From assembly GCA_964560325.1 (NCBI GenBank), contig CAZLLV010000512.1:1-21637 (forward strand): a stretch of DNA of 21,637 nucleotides, given 5' to 3'. Source of the DNA: CAZLLV01 sp964560325. Its GTDB lineage: Bacteria > Acidobacteriota > Thermoanaerobaculia > Multivoradales > DATKCC01. Positions 8,093-15,324 of the stretch are shown here, piece after piece. The notes under the pieces are model-generated. The model made no database searches. It was not told where the DNA came from and worked only from the letters and a program-made list of their open reading frames with translations. Numbering within the stretch: the first letter of the stretch is position 1; each line of letters starts with the position of its first letter. The translations under genes and the position numbers were made by a program.

Positions 8093-9718
8093 TCACCGGG
8101 CGCTCCCTTCGGCGTCGGCCGGCGTCTCGCCGGCTTCGTCCATCGTGTCGGGCGCGGGCGCCGCCGGCACCAGGCTCGGCGTCATCTTGGCGATCGTGCG
8201 GTTGGTCGGCACCAGGGCCTCCGTGGCCACCCGCCGCACGTCCTCGGCGGTGACCGCCTCGATCCGGTCGATCTCACGGAACAGCTCCCGCCAGTCGCCG
8301 AACAGGCGCTGGTAGTCGGCGAGCTGGAGGGCCAGACCCTGGTTCGAGTCGAGCTCGCGCAGGAGCGCCGCCTTCGCGCGGGTCTTGAAGCGCTCGAGCT
8401 CGGCCCCGGTCACGTCCTCGGTCCGCAGGCGCGCCAGCTCCTCGTGGATCTCCTCCGCGATCGTCTCGTTCGAGATCCCCGGCGCCGGCACCGCCAGGAC
8501 CATCCAGAGGTTGGGGTACTTGTCGCCCGGGAAGCCGACGAACGAGGCGACCTGCACCGCCAGCCGCTCGTCGCGCACGAGCTTGCGGTAGAGGCGCGAG
8601 GTGCGGCCGTTGGTCATGATGTCGTCGATCGCGTCGTAGACCGCCTGGTCCGGGTGATCGATCGCCGGCTTGTGGTAGCCCTCGAGGTAGAACGGCTGCG
8701 CCCGGTCCTCGATCGTGACCACCTTCTCCGCCGTCTGCGCCGGCTCGACCGTGCGCAGGGCCGGCGGCTCGCCGCGCCGCGGGATGCGGCCGAAGTAGGT
8801 CTCGAGGAGCGGCACGAGCGTCTTCGGATCGACGTCGCCGACGATCGCCGTGACCATGTTCGACGGGCCGTAGTAGGTGTCGAAGAACTCCCGCGCGTCG
8901 GTCATGGTGATCGCCTCGAGATCGCTCGCGTAGCCGACCACCGGCTGCCCGTACGGGTGCGCCTGGTAGGCGGTGACCAGGAACTGCTCGACGAGGCGCC
9001 CGATCGGGTCCGAGCCCACCCGCAGGCGGCGCTCCTCCTGGACCACGTCGCGCTCCTTGTAGAACTCCCGGAAGACCGGGTCGAGGAAGCGGCTCGACTC
9101 GAGGTACGCCCAGAGCTCGATCCGGTTCGCCGGCATCGAGTAGAAGTAGCCGGTCAGGTCGGCGGCCGTGAAGGCGTTGACGCCGACCGCGCCGTTCTGC
9201 TGGAGCACGTCGTCGAAGGCGTTCGGCGCCACCAGGGCGCCCGCCTCCGTCTGACGCGTGCGGAACGCCTCTTCGAGGGCCGCCAGCTTCTCGGCGTCGG
9301 GCCGGCGGGAGAGCCGCTCCTCCTGGTAGGCGAGGTAGGCCGATTCGAGGGCCGCGAGCGCCTCGCGCTCCGCCTCCCAGTCCTTCGTGCCGAGCTTCGA
9401 CGTGCCCTTGAAGGCCATGTGCTCGAACATGTGCGCGAGCCCGGTGATCCCCGGCACCTCCTGCGCACCGCCGACGTCGACGACGGTCGCGAACGAGAAG
9501 ACCGGCGCCTCGGGCCGCTCGACGATGAGGAAGGTCCAGCCGTTGTCGAGGGTGTGGACGGTGGTGCGCTCCTCGAACGCCTCCAGGTCCTGGGCGGGGA
9601 CCGGCAGGGCGGCGGAGAGCGCGAGGGCGAAGAGAGCGACGGCCACGGCGGCCAGCCGGCTCCGGGCCGGCGAGCGGCGCGGAGCGACGGGCCGTGGGGT
9701 ACGCGACAGGGCGGTCAT
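8093..9718 (-). CDS. M16B family zinc metallopeptidase, exported
   Basis: A 541-residue catalytic M16 peptidase with a signal peptide (about 1-43, hydrophobic LAAVAVALFALALSAALPV, then PAQD). The zinc-binding motif is intact as HMFEH (His96, Glu99, His100). The third ligand is probably Glu229 in KERDVVQEERR, which has the same 7-residue offset from an upstream Glu as in pitrilysin. A charged, probably helical insert (about 110-160) separates these motifs, lengthening the usual spacing. The C-terminal half contains NGRTSRLYRKLVRDERLA. Such peptidases degrade peptides or process proteins, working as a pair with a second half. The next gene supplies a non-catalytic half, so the two probably form one heteromeric enzyme. 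The ATG at 9718 is preceded by GAGGAG at 5 bp. Confidence 0.93.
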   Translation of the reverse strand: MTALSRTPRPVAPRRSPARSRLAAVAVALFALALSAALPVPAQDLEAFEERTTVHTLDNGWTFLIVERPEAPVFSFATVVDVGGAQEVPGITGLAHMFEHMAFKGTSKLGTKDWEAEREALAALESAYLAYQEERLSRRPDAEKLAALEEAFRTRQTEAGALVAPNAFDDVLQQNGAVGVNAFTAADLTGYFYSMPANRIELWAYLESSRFLDPVFREFYKERDVVQEERRLRVGSDPIGRLVEQFLVTAYQAHPYGQPVVGYASDLEAITMTDAREFFDTYYGPSNMVTAIVGDVDPKTLVPLLETYFGRIPRRGEPPALRTVEPAQTAEKVVTIEDRAQPFYLEGYHKPAIDHPDQAVYDAIDDIMTNGRTSRLYRKLVRDERLAVQVASFVGFPGDKYPNLWMVLAVPAPGISNETIAEEIHEELARLRTEDVTGAELERFKTRAKAALLRELDSNQGLALQLADYQRLFGDWRELFREIDRIEAVTAEDVRRVATEALVPTNRTIAKMTPSLVPAAPAPDTMDEAGETPADAEGSAR

Positions 9719-9790
9719 GAGGGCTCCTCGGTGATGGGGCGATGGGGCCGCTGCGCCGGCAGGCGGCGCGGCGTCCAGCGGTGTGAGCCG

Positions 9791-9796
9791 ATTCTA
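9791..9796 (-). promoter_or_regulatory. Possible -10 element for the M16 operon
   Basis: On the minus strand the sequence reads TAGAAT, one of the few AT-rich hexamers in the 144-bp gap between the M16 operon and the divergent hydrolase. It would give a leader of about 65-70 nt. No convincing -35 hexamer was seen, so this is weak. Confidence 0.25.
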
Positions 9797-9862
9797 CCGG
9801 AGCGGAGGATCGAGAGCCGGCCGACTATCATGAGGAAGCGACTGCGAGACGAGGAGGACGAG

Positions 9863-10735
9863 GTGGATTTCAAGCTGGGTGTGCTGCTGGTTCACGGCAT
9901 GGGCGATCAGGAGGCCGGCTTCGCCGGGCCGATGATCGACGAGCTCGAGGGCTGGGTGCGCCGCTTCGGCGGCGATCCGCGGGAGCTCTGCTTCCAGAGC
10001 GCTTGGTGGGCGCCGGTGCTGGCGAAGCGGCAGGTCGATCTGCTCCGGTACATGGCGGACGGCCACGACCTCGACTGGATGCCGCTCCGGCGCTTCGTGG
10101 TCCAGTCGCTGGGTGACGCGATCGCCTACCAGGCGTCGTACCGGCCGATCTCGAAGGACCAGATCTCGGTCTACAAGGAGGTGCACCAGGCGATCGGCCA
10201 GGCGGTGCGCGAGCTGCGCACCCGGGTTCGTGGACCGAACGCCGCGGACGGCGCGGAGGCGCCGCTCGTGATCATCGCCCACTCGCTCGGCTGTCACATG
10301 ATCTCGAACCACGTCTGGGACGCGCGCCACGCCGCCGCGAGCAAAAAGGCGGGCAACCCGTTCGAGCGGATGGAGACCCTCGCCGCCTTCGTGACCCTGG
10401 GGAGCACCATCCCGCTCTTCACCCTCTCGTTCCCGAACCTCGACCCGATCGAGGTCCCGGCGCCCGGGATCGGGAAGTGGTTCCCGAACGCGAGCGCCGA
10501 CGAGCTGGCGGAGGTGACCCGCTGGCTCAACTTCTACGATCCGGACGACGTCCTCGGCTACCCGCTGCGTCCGATCGACCCGAAGTACGCCGCCGCCGTC
10601 GACGAAGACATCGCCGTCAACGTCGGCGGCCTGCTACGGAGCTGGAACCCCGCCTCCCACAACGCCTACTGGACCGACAACGACGTCACCCGGCCCGTGG
10701 CGCGGTTATTGGCGAAGACGCTACGGTTGTTGTAG
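9863..10735 (+). CDS. Alpha/beta-hydrolase (serine esterase/lipase-like), cytoplasmic
   Basis: A 290-residue alpha/beta-hydrolase. The N-terminus KLGVLLVHGMGDQ carries the first core strand and the HG oxyanion-hole turn. The nucleophile elbow is IIAHSLGCHM with Ser141, where Ala replaces the usual first Gly of GxSxG. Candidate triad partners are Asp226 (NFYDPDD) and His266 (ASHNAYW). There is no signal peptide. It resembles PGAP1/DUF676-type lipases, but the substrate is unknown. The GTG at 9863 is chosen because GAGGAGG lies just upstream, whereas the in-frame ATG at 9830 has no Shine-Dalgarno sequence at a normal distance; using the ATG would add 11 mostly charged residues encoded by the ribosome-binding site itself. 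Divergent from the M16 operon; two small genes follow after 43 bp. Confidence 0.78.
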   Translation: MDFKLGVLLVHGMGDQEAGFAGPMIDELEGWVRRFGGDPRELCFQSAWWAPVLAKRQVDLLRYMADGHDLDWMPLRRFVVQSLGDAIAYQASYRPISKDQISVYKEVHQAIGQAVRELRTRVRGPNAADGAEAPLVIIAHSLGCHMISNHVWDARHAAASKKAGNPFERMETLAAFVTLGSTIPLFTLSFPNLDPIEVPAPGIGKWFPNASADELAEVTRWLNFYDPDDVLGYPLRPIDPKYAAAVDEDIAVNVGGLLRSWNPASHNAYWTDNDVTRPVARLLAKTLRLL

Positions 10736-10739
10736 AGAA

Positions 10740-10767
10740 CGTGGCTGTACTAGGAAGAGAAGCCACG
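10740..10767. promoter_or_regulatory. Inverted repeat ahead of the small-protein pair (possible operator)
   Basis: CGTGGCT (10740-10746) and AGCCACG (10761-10767) form a perfect 7-bp dyad with a 14-base spacer containing TACTAG. It sits 11 bp upstream of the GTG start of the first small gene. This is where an autoregulating toxin-antitoxin complex would bind; that role is inferred. Confidence 0.3.
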
Positions 10768-10778
10768 AGGGTGCCCCG

Positions 10779-11030
10779 GTGAAAGTGACGGAATACTTCC
10801 TTCGGAACCGGCTCCGGCCCGACCGCGCAGCGATCCGGGACGAGTGGATCACCCGCGTCGTCCGTGAGCCTGTTCACGAGGCGGTTCAAGAGGACGGTAG
10901 AATGCGCCGGTGGGGCCGGATCGAGGAGGCGGAAGGCAGGGTTCTTCGCGTGGTGTTGTTGCCGGACGGCGAGACCGTACACAACGCGTTCTTCGATCGC
11001 CGGTTCAAGGAGCAGGACGATGAGAGTTGA
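10779..11030 (+). CDS. Small uncharacterised protein paired with DUF2283 (putative toxin-antitoxin partner)
   Basis: An 83-residue soluble, charged protein: MKVTEYFLRNRLRPDRAAIR, then DEWITRVVREP, then RMRRWGRIEEAEGRVLRVVL and ETVHNAFFDRRFK. I recognise this as a small family that, in many bacteria, directly precedes a DUF2283 gene in the same order. Its biochemical role is not known to me. The compact basic fold (RMRRWGRI) and pairing suggest the toxin or effector member of a toxin-antitoxin-like module; no catalytic residues can be named. The start is GTG at 10779 with GAGGG upstream. Its 3' end overlaps the next gene by 11 bp, so the two are translated together. Transcription may start in the 43-bp gap after the hydrolase gene or come from that gene. 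Confidence 0.75.
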   Translation: MKVTEYFLRNRLRPDRAAIRDEWITRVVREPVHEAVQEDGRMRRWGRIEEAEGRVLRVVLLPDGETVHNAFFDRRFKEQDDES

Positions 11031-11226
11031 GTACTTCGAGGACACGGACACGCTCCAGATCACCTTCAACGAGGGGCTAGTCGCGGACACGCGCGATCTG
11101 GACGAGAACACGCTCGTCGAGACGGACGGGGACGGGCGCCTGGTGTCGCTGACGGTGGAGCACGCGCGCGAGCGCGCGGATCTCGAGACCTTCCTCTATA
11201 AGACCTACCGCGGTACGGCTGCCTGA
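11020..11226 (+). CDS. DUF2283 domain protein (putative antitoxin)
   Basis: A 68-residue protein that matches DUF2283 along its length: MRVEYFEDTDTLQITF, then VADTRDLDENTLVETDGDGR and VSLTVEHARERADLETF. DUF2283 proteins are short beta-rich proteins found beside small partner genes and are often suspected to be antitoxins; that function is not established. AAGGAG lies 7 bp upstream of the ATG at 11020, inside the preceding gene, giving an 11-bp overlap and tight stoichiometric coupling. The gene ends 23 bp before the convergent polX stop. Confidence 0.85.
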   Translation: MRVEYFEDTDTLQITFNEGLVADTRDLDENTLVETDGDGRLVSLTVEHARERADLETFLYKTYRGTAA

Positions 11227-11249
11227 GACCGGCACACGGCCGCCGCTCG

Positions 11250-13016
11250 CTACTTCTCCAGCCGCTTCAGCAGCTCGTCCACCGGCAACGTGTTCAGCAC
11301 GTCCTCCGGTCCGAGCCAGGCTCGCCGCGCCTGCTCGACGCCGTAGCGCATGAGCGCGAGCTCCCGGGCGCGGTGGGAGTCGGTGGAGATGACGACGGGG
11401 ATGCCGAGCTCTTTGGCTCGCATCAGGTGGGTGTCTTTGAGGTCGAGGCGTTCGGGATGGGCGTTGAGCTCGACCGCGACGTTGTGCTCGGCGCAGGCGC
11501 GCAGGACGCGGTCGACGTCGAAGGCGTAGGGCTTTCTGCGCCCGAGGATGCGGCCGGTGGGGTGGGCGAGGATGTTGACGAGCGGGTGGCGGACCGCCGC
11601 CAGGATGCGCTCGGTCTGCTCGTCCTCGGGCAGCTCGAAGCGGGAGTGGACGGAGACCAGCACCACGTCGAGGCCGGCGAGGGTCTCGTCGTCCATGTCG
11701 AGCGAGCCGTCGGCGAGGATGTCGACCTCCTGGCTCTTCAGGATCCGGATCTCCGGGTGGCGCGCCTGGACCTCGTCGATCTCCTTCCATTGCTCGCGCA
11801 GGCGCGCCGCGTCGAGGCCGCCGGTCATGGCGAGCGACTTCGAGTGGTCGGTGAGCGCCATGTAGGTGTAGCCGCGCTCGGCGCAGCCGGTCACCATCCC
11901 GTCGATCGAGTCCTTGCCGTCCGACCAGGTCGAGTGCATCTGGAGGTCGCCGCGGAGGTCGCCCAGCTCGATCAGCCGCGGGAGCCGGTCCGCCGCCGCG
12001 GCCTCGATCTCGCCGCGGTCCTCGCGCAGCTCGGGCGGGATCCAGGGCAGGTCGAGGGCGGCGTAGACGTCCCGCTCTTCGGCGCCCGCCACCCGCTCGC
12101 CGGCGAGCGGATCGCGCTCGTGCGCTTTCTCCGGCCGGTCGGCCTTGCCGCCCTCTTCGCGGAAGACGCCCCACTCGGAGACCCGGAGCTTCCGCTCGAG
12201 CGCGCGCTGGCGGAGGCGAATGTTGTGCTCCTTCGAGCCGGTGAAGTAGACGAGCGCGGCGCCGTAGCTCGCGGGCGGCATCACCCGCAGGTCGACCTGG
12301 AGCCCGGAGCCGAGCGCCACGCTCGCGCGCGTCGGGCCGCTCATCTCGACCCGCGCGACTTGGGTGTAGGCGAGGAATCGCTCCATCACCGGCCCGGCAT
12401 CGGCCGCGACCGCCAGGAGGTCGACGTCGCCCACCGTCTCGCGCCGCCGCCGGTAGCTGCCGGCGACCTCCAGCCGCTCGACCTCGGGGCACTCGGAGAG
12501 GTACTCGACCAGCGGCTCGACCAGGCGGTCGGCCTCGTAGAGCGGCACCCGGCTGCGGTGCTGGCGGAACTCTTCGATGCCGGCGAGGATCTTCGCCTCG
12601 CTCTTGGCACCGAAGCCGGCGAGCTCGGCGACCTTGCCCTCCTTCGCCACGCGCTCCAGGTCGTCGACCGATTCGACCCCGAGCTCGTCCCAGAGCTTCT
12701 TCGCCTTCTTCGGCCCGACGCCGGGCAGGTGCATGAGGTCGATCAGCGTCGCGGGGACGTGCTGGAGCATCTCGTCGAGCATCGAGAGCTTGCCGGTCGA
12801 GCAGAGCTCGGTGATGTGGTTCGCCATCTCCTTTCCGATGCCGGGCAGCTCGGTCAGCTCGCGGCACTCGTCGACGTAGAGGGCGAGCGGGGTGGTCTGG
12901 CCCTCGATCGTGCGGACGGCGTTCCGGTAGGCGCGGATGCGGAAGGGGTTCGAGCCCTGGATCTCGAGGAGGTCGGCGACCTCGGAGAGGCGATTGGCGA
13001 TCGTCGCGTTATCCAT
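11250..13016 (-). CDS. polX: DNA polymerase X family with PHP exonuclease domain
   Basis: A 588-residue PolX, close to the Bacillus enzyme in length. The N-terminal family-X polymerase has two helix-hairpin-helix motifs (ELPGIGKEMANHI at 56-68, HLPGVGPKKAKKL at 96-108), the nucleotidyltransferase signature AGSYRRRRETVGDVDLL with Asp197/Asp199, and the third carboxylate in QVDLRV (Asp242). The C-terminal PHP domain (about 352-588) carries metal ligands at His361, Asp366, His391, Glu430, His457, His485, Asp546 and His548. The first His of the usual HxH is Gln359 (DLQMHSTWSDG), a form I believe is common in PolX. It fills short gaps and has 3'-5' exonuclease activity in base-excision repair. The start overlaps the ligA stop by 8 bp, coupling polymerase to ligase. 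Confidence 0.95.
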   Translation of the reverse strand: MDNATIANRLSEVADLLEIQGSNPFRIRAYRNAVRTIEGQTTPLALYVDECRELTELPGIGKEMANHITELCSTGKLSMLDEMLQHVPATLIDLMHLPGVGPKKAKKLWDELGVESVDDLERVAKEGKVAELAGFGAKSEAKILAGIEEFRQHRSRVPLYEADRLVEPLVEYLSECPEVERLEVAGSYRRRRETVGDVDLLAVAADAGPVMERFLAYTQVARVEMSGPTRASVALGSGLQVDLRVMPPASYGAALVYFTGSKEHNIRLRQRALERKLRVSEWGVFREEGGKADRPEKAHERDPLAGERVAGAEERDVYAALDLPWIPPELREDRGEIEAAAADRLPRLIELGDLRGDLQMHSTWSDGKDSIDGMVTGCAERGYTYMALTDHSKSLAMTGGLDAARLREQWKEIDEVQARHPEIRILKSQEVDILADGSLDMDDETLAGLDVVLVSVHSRFELPEDEQTERILAAVRHPLVNILAHPTGRILGRRKPYAFDVDRVLRACAEHNVAVELNAHPERLDLKDTHLMRAKELGIPVVISTDSHRARELALMRYGVEQARRAWLGPEDVLNTLPVDELLKRLEK

Positions 13017-15174
13017 TGGCTGCCTCGATCCCGTGCTCCTCCAGGAGGGCGGCGAATCCCGCCTCGTCGAGGATCGGGACGCCGAGGTCGGCGGCCTTGT
13101 CGGCCTTCGAGCCGGGGTCGTCGCCGACCACCACGTAGCCGGTCTTCTTCGACACCGAGCCGCTCACCTTCGCCCCCAGCCGCTCGGCGAGCTCCTTCGC
13201 CTCCTCGCGCGTGAAGCGCTCGAGCGTGCCGGTGAAGACCATCGTCACGCCGTCGAGCGGCGGCACCTCGGCGCCCTCCCCCTCGGGCAGCGGCTCCGGC
13301 TCCACGAGATGGACCCGGCCGTCGAGCAGCCGGTCGAGCACCTCGTTCACCGGCTCGTCGGCGAAGAAGGCGGTGATCTGCTCCGCCATCCGCGGACCGA
13401 CGCCGGGGACCTCCTGGAGCGCCTCCTCGTCCGCCTTCCGGATCGCCTCGAACGAGCGGAAGTGGCGGGCGAGGTCGCGGGCGGTGGTGGTGCCGACCTC
13501 CGGGATGCCGAGACCGTAGAGGAAGCGGTCGAGATCGGCGTGCGAAGCTTTCTCGATCGCCTCGACCAGGTTCCGGGCCGAGATCTCGGCGAAGCCGGGC
13601 AGCGGCAGCAGGTCTTCGGGCGTCAGGTCGAAGAGCTGGTGGAGCTGGTGGACGAGCCCTTCGGAGACCAGGAGCTTCGCCGTCTCGTCGCCCAGGTGCT
13701 CGATGTCGAGGGCGCGCCGGGAGCCGAAGTGGACGATCCGGCCGGCGAGCTGCGCCGGGCACTCGAAGCGGTTGGGGCAGACGGTGAACGGCCCGCGCTC
13801 GACCAGCTCGGTGCCGCACGACGGGCACTTCGAAGGCATGCGGAACTTCGGTCCCCGCTTCTCCTTCCCCTTCTGCGGCGCCACCCGCTCGACCACCTGC
13901 GGGATCACGTCGCCGGCCCGCTGCACCCGCACCGTGTCGCCCTCCCGGATGTCCTTGCGGGCGACCTCTTCGCGGTTGTGGAGGGTCGCGCGGGCGACGG
14001 TCACGCCGCCGATCTCGACCGGCCGGAGCATCGCGACCGGCGTCACCACCCCGGTGCGGCCGACGCTCGGGAAGATCGTCATCACCTTGGTGATCTCTTT
14101 CCTCGGAGGGAACTTGTAGGCGAAGGCCCAGCGCGGATGGTGCGAGGTGGTGCCCATGCGCTCGCGGCCGGCGAGCGAGTCGAGCTTGATGACCACGCCG
14201 TCGATCTCGTACGGAAGGTCGTCGCGCCGCGCCATCAGGTCGGCGTGGTAGTCGAGGATCTCCTCGATCGTCTCGGCGCCCGTCCGGGTCAGGTCGTTGA
14301 CCGGAAAGCCCCAGCTCCGGAGCGCCTCGAACACCTCCGATTGACTTTCGATGGGGGTATCGACCGGCTCCTTCTCGTACTCCGCCCCCCACGCGACGGC
14401 GAGCAGGTCGTAGGCGTAGAGATCGAGCGGGCGCGAGGCGGTGATCTGCGGGTCGAGCTGGCGTAGCGACCCGGCGCCCGAGTTGCGCGGGTTGGCGTAC
14501 GGCTCCTTGCCCTCGTTCATCAGCCGCTCGTTGAGCTTCTCGAAGCCCTCGATCGGCATGAACACCTCGCCGCGCACCGCCAGGCGCTCGGGCAGCGGAT
14601 GGTCGCCCTCGCGCAGCGTGAGCGGCACCGACGGGATCGTGCGCAGGTTCTCGGTGATCCCCTCGCCGCGCTGGCCGTCGCCGCGGGTCGAGCCCTGGAG
14701 GAAGCGGCCGTGCTCGTAGACCAGCTCGACCGAGGCGCCGTCGAGCTTCGGTTCGAGCGAGTAGCGCACGGCAATCTCCGGCCGCCCGCCGTCGCCGTCC
14801 TCCTTCGCGGCGAGCGCCTTCCGCACCCGCTCGTCGAAGCGGCGAAGCGGCGCCTCGTCCGCCGACGAGTCGAGCGACAGCATCGGCGCCTCGTGCTCGA
14901 TGGTCGCGAACTGGTCGAGCGGCTGGCCGGCGACCCGCTGGGTGGGGGAGTCGGGGGTGACGAGGTCGGGGAAGCGGGCCTCGAGGTCTTTCAGCTCACG
15001 GAAGAGGGCGTCGTACGCCTCGTCGGAGACCTCCGGCGCGTCGCGGACGTAGTAGAGCTGGTCGTGATGCCGGATCTCGGTCCGGAGCTCGCCCAGCCGC
15101 TGCCCGACTCGGTCCAGGGCCCGCTCCTCGGTCGGGGTTCCCTCTTTTCCCTTCGTCCGCGCCCGCTTCGCCAT
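13009..15174 (-). CDS. ligA: NAD-dependent DNA ligase
   Basis: A 721-residue NAD+-dependent ligase that seals nicks in replication and repair. In order: Ia domain (LYYVRDAPEVSDEAYDALFREL, 40-61), adenylation domain with EPKLDGASVE and the AMP-accepting Lys143, TRGDGQRGEGITENLRTI, GEVFMPIEGFEKLNE, IDGVVIKLD, the OB fold, a four-Cys zinc finger (CPSCGTEL to CPNRFECPAQ), helix-hairpin-helix repeats (for example VPGVGPRMAEQI) and a C-terminal BRCT domain (GVTMVFTGTLERFTREEAK). It is somewhat longer than the E. coli enzyme because of a charged N-terminal extension (about 1-20) and a short insert near residues 122-136. The ATG at 15174 has no Shine-Dalgarno; a -10-like hexamer 14 bp upstream suggests a very short leader. 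polX is coupled downstream. Confidence 0.97.
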   Translation of the reverse strand: MAKRARTKGKEGTPTEERALDRVGQRLGELRTEIRHHDQLYYVRDAPEVSDEAYDALFRELKDLEARFPDLVTPDSPTQRVAGQPLDQFATIEHEAPMLSLDSSADEAPLRRFDERVRKALAAKEDGDGGRPEIAVRYSLEPKLDGASVELVYEHGRFLQGSTRGDGQRGEGITENLRTIPSVPLTLREGDHPLPERLAVRGEVFMPIEGFEKLNERLMNEGKEPYANPRNSGAGSLRQLDPQITASRPLDLYAYDLLAVAWGAEYEKEPVDTPIESQSEVFEALRSWGFPVNDLTRTGAETIEEILDYHADLMARRDDLPYEIDGVVIKLDSLAGRERMGTTSHHPRWAFAYKFPPRKEITKVMTIFPSVGRTGVVTPVAMLRPVEIGGVTVARATLHNREEVARKDIREGDTVRVQRAGDVIPQVVERVAPQKGKEKRGPKFRMPSKCPSCGTELVERGPFTVCPNRFECPAQLAGRIVHFGSRRALDIEHLGDETAKLLVSEGLVHQLHQLFDLTPEDLLPLPGFAEISARNLVEAIEKASHADLDRFLYGLGIPEVGTTTARDLARHFRSFEAIRKADEEALQEVPGVGPRMAEQITAFFADEPVNEVLDRLLDGRVHLVEPEPLPEGEGAEVPPLDGVTMVFTGTLERFTREEAKELAERLGAKVSGSVSKKTGYVVVGDDPGSKADKAADLGVPILDEAGFAALLEEHGIEAANG

Positions 15175-15188
15175 GGGGTCGAAAAGCT

Positions 15189-15194
15189 AGCATA
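15189..15194 (-). promoter_or_regulatory. -10-like element of ligA
   Basis: Read on the minus strand, TATGCT lies 14 bp before the ligA ATG. A transcript would start only about 7 nt before the ATG, which agrees with the absence of a Shine-Dalgarno. The -35 region is poor, so support is modest. The same hexamer occurs ahead of the hydrolase gene that starts at 18179. Confidence 0.35.
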
Positions 15195-15234
15195 CGATCG
15201 GCGGCGCACATTCAGGACGTCCGGGTGGAGCGAG

Positions 15235-15244
15235 GAAACGTTTC
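15235..15244. promoter_or_regulatory. GAAACGTTTC palindrome in the ligA/orphan divergent region
   Basis: A perfect 10-bp palindrome, partly extended by flanking CGAG and TCG, lies 60 bp upstream of ligA and 80 bp upstream of the divergent orphan gene. AAACGTTT cores are typical of LacI-family operators. With no regulator gene here, this remains suggestive. The rest of the 150-bp gap shows no other clear signal. Confidence 0.25.
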
Positions 15245-15324
15245 TCGTCGTCCCGACACCCGAAGTGACTCCGGCGCCATCCCCGCCATCCCCTACGAAC
15301 AGATGTCGAATCGAGGTGTGTTCG

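Noticed and set aside
9830..9862. ATG at 9830 as start of the serine hydrolase
   Set aside because: No Shine-Dalgarno at normal distance. The 11 extra residues are encoded by the purine-rich ribosome binding site of the GTG at 9863, after which the core hydrolase strand begins.
11373..13214. 613-residue plus-strand open frame opposite polX
   Set aside because: Antisense shadow of polX, which has intact polymerase and PHP motifs. The antisense translation is compositionally biased with no domain.
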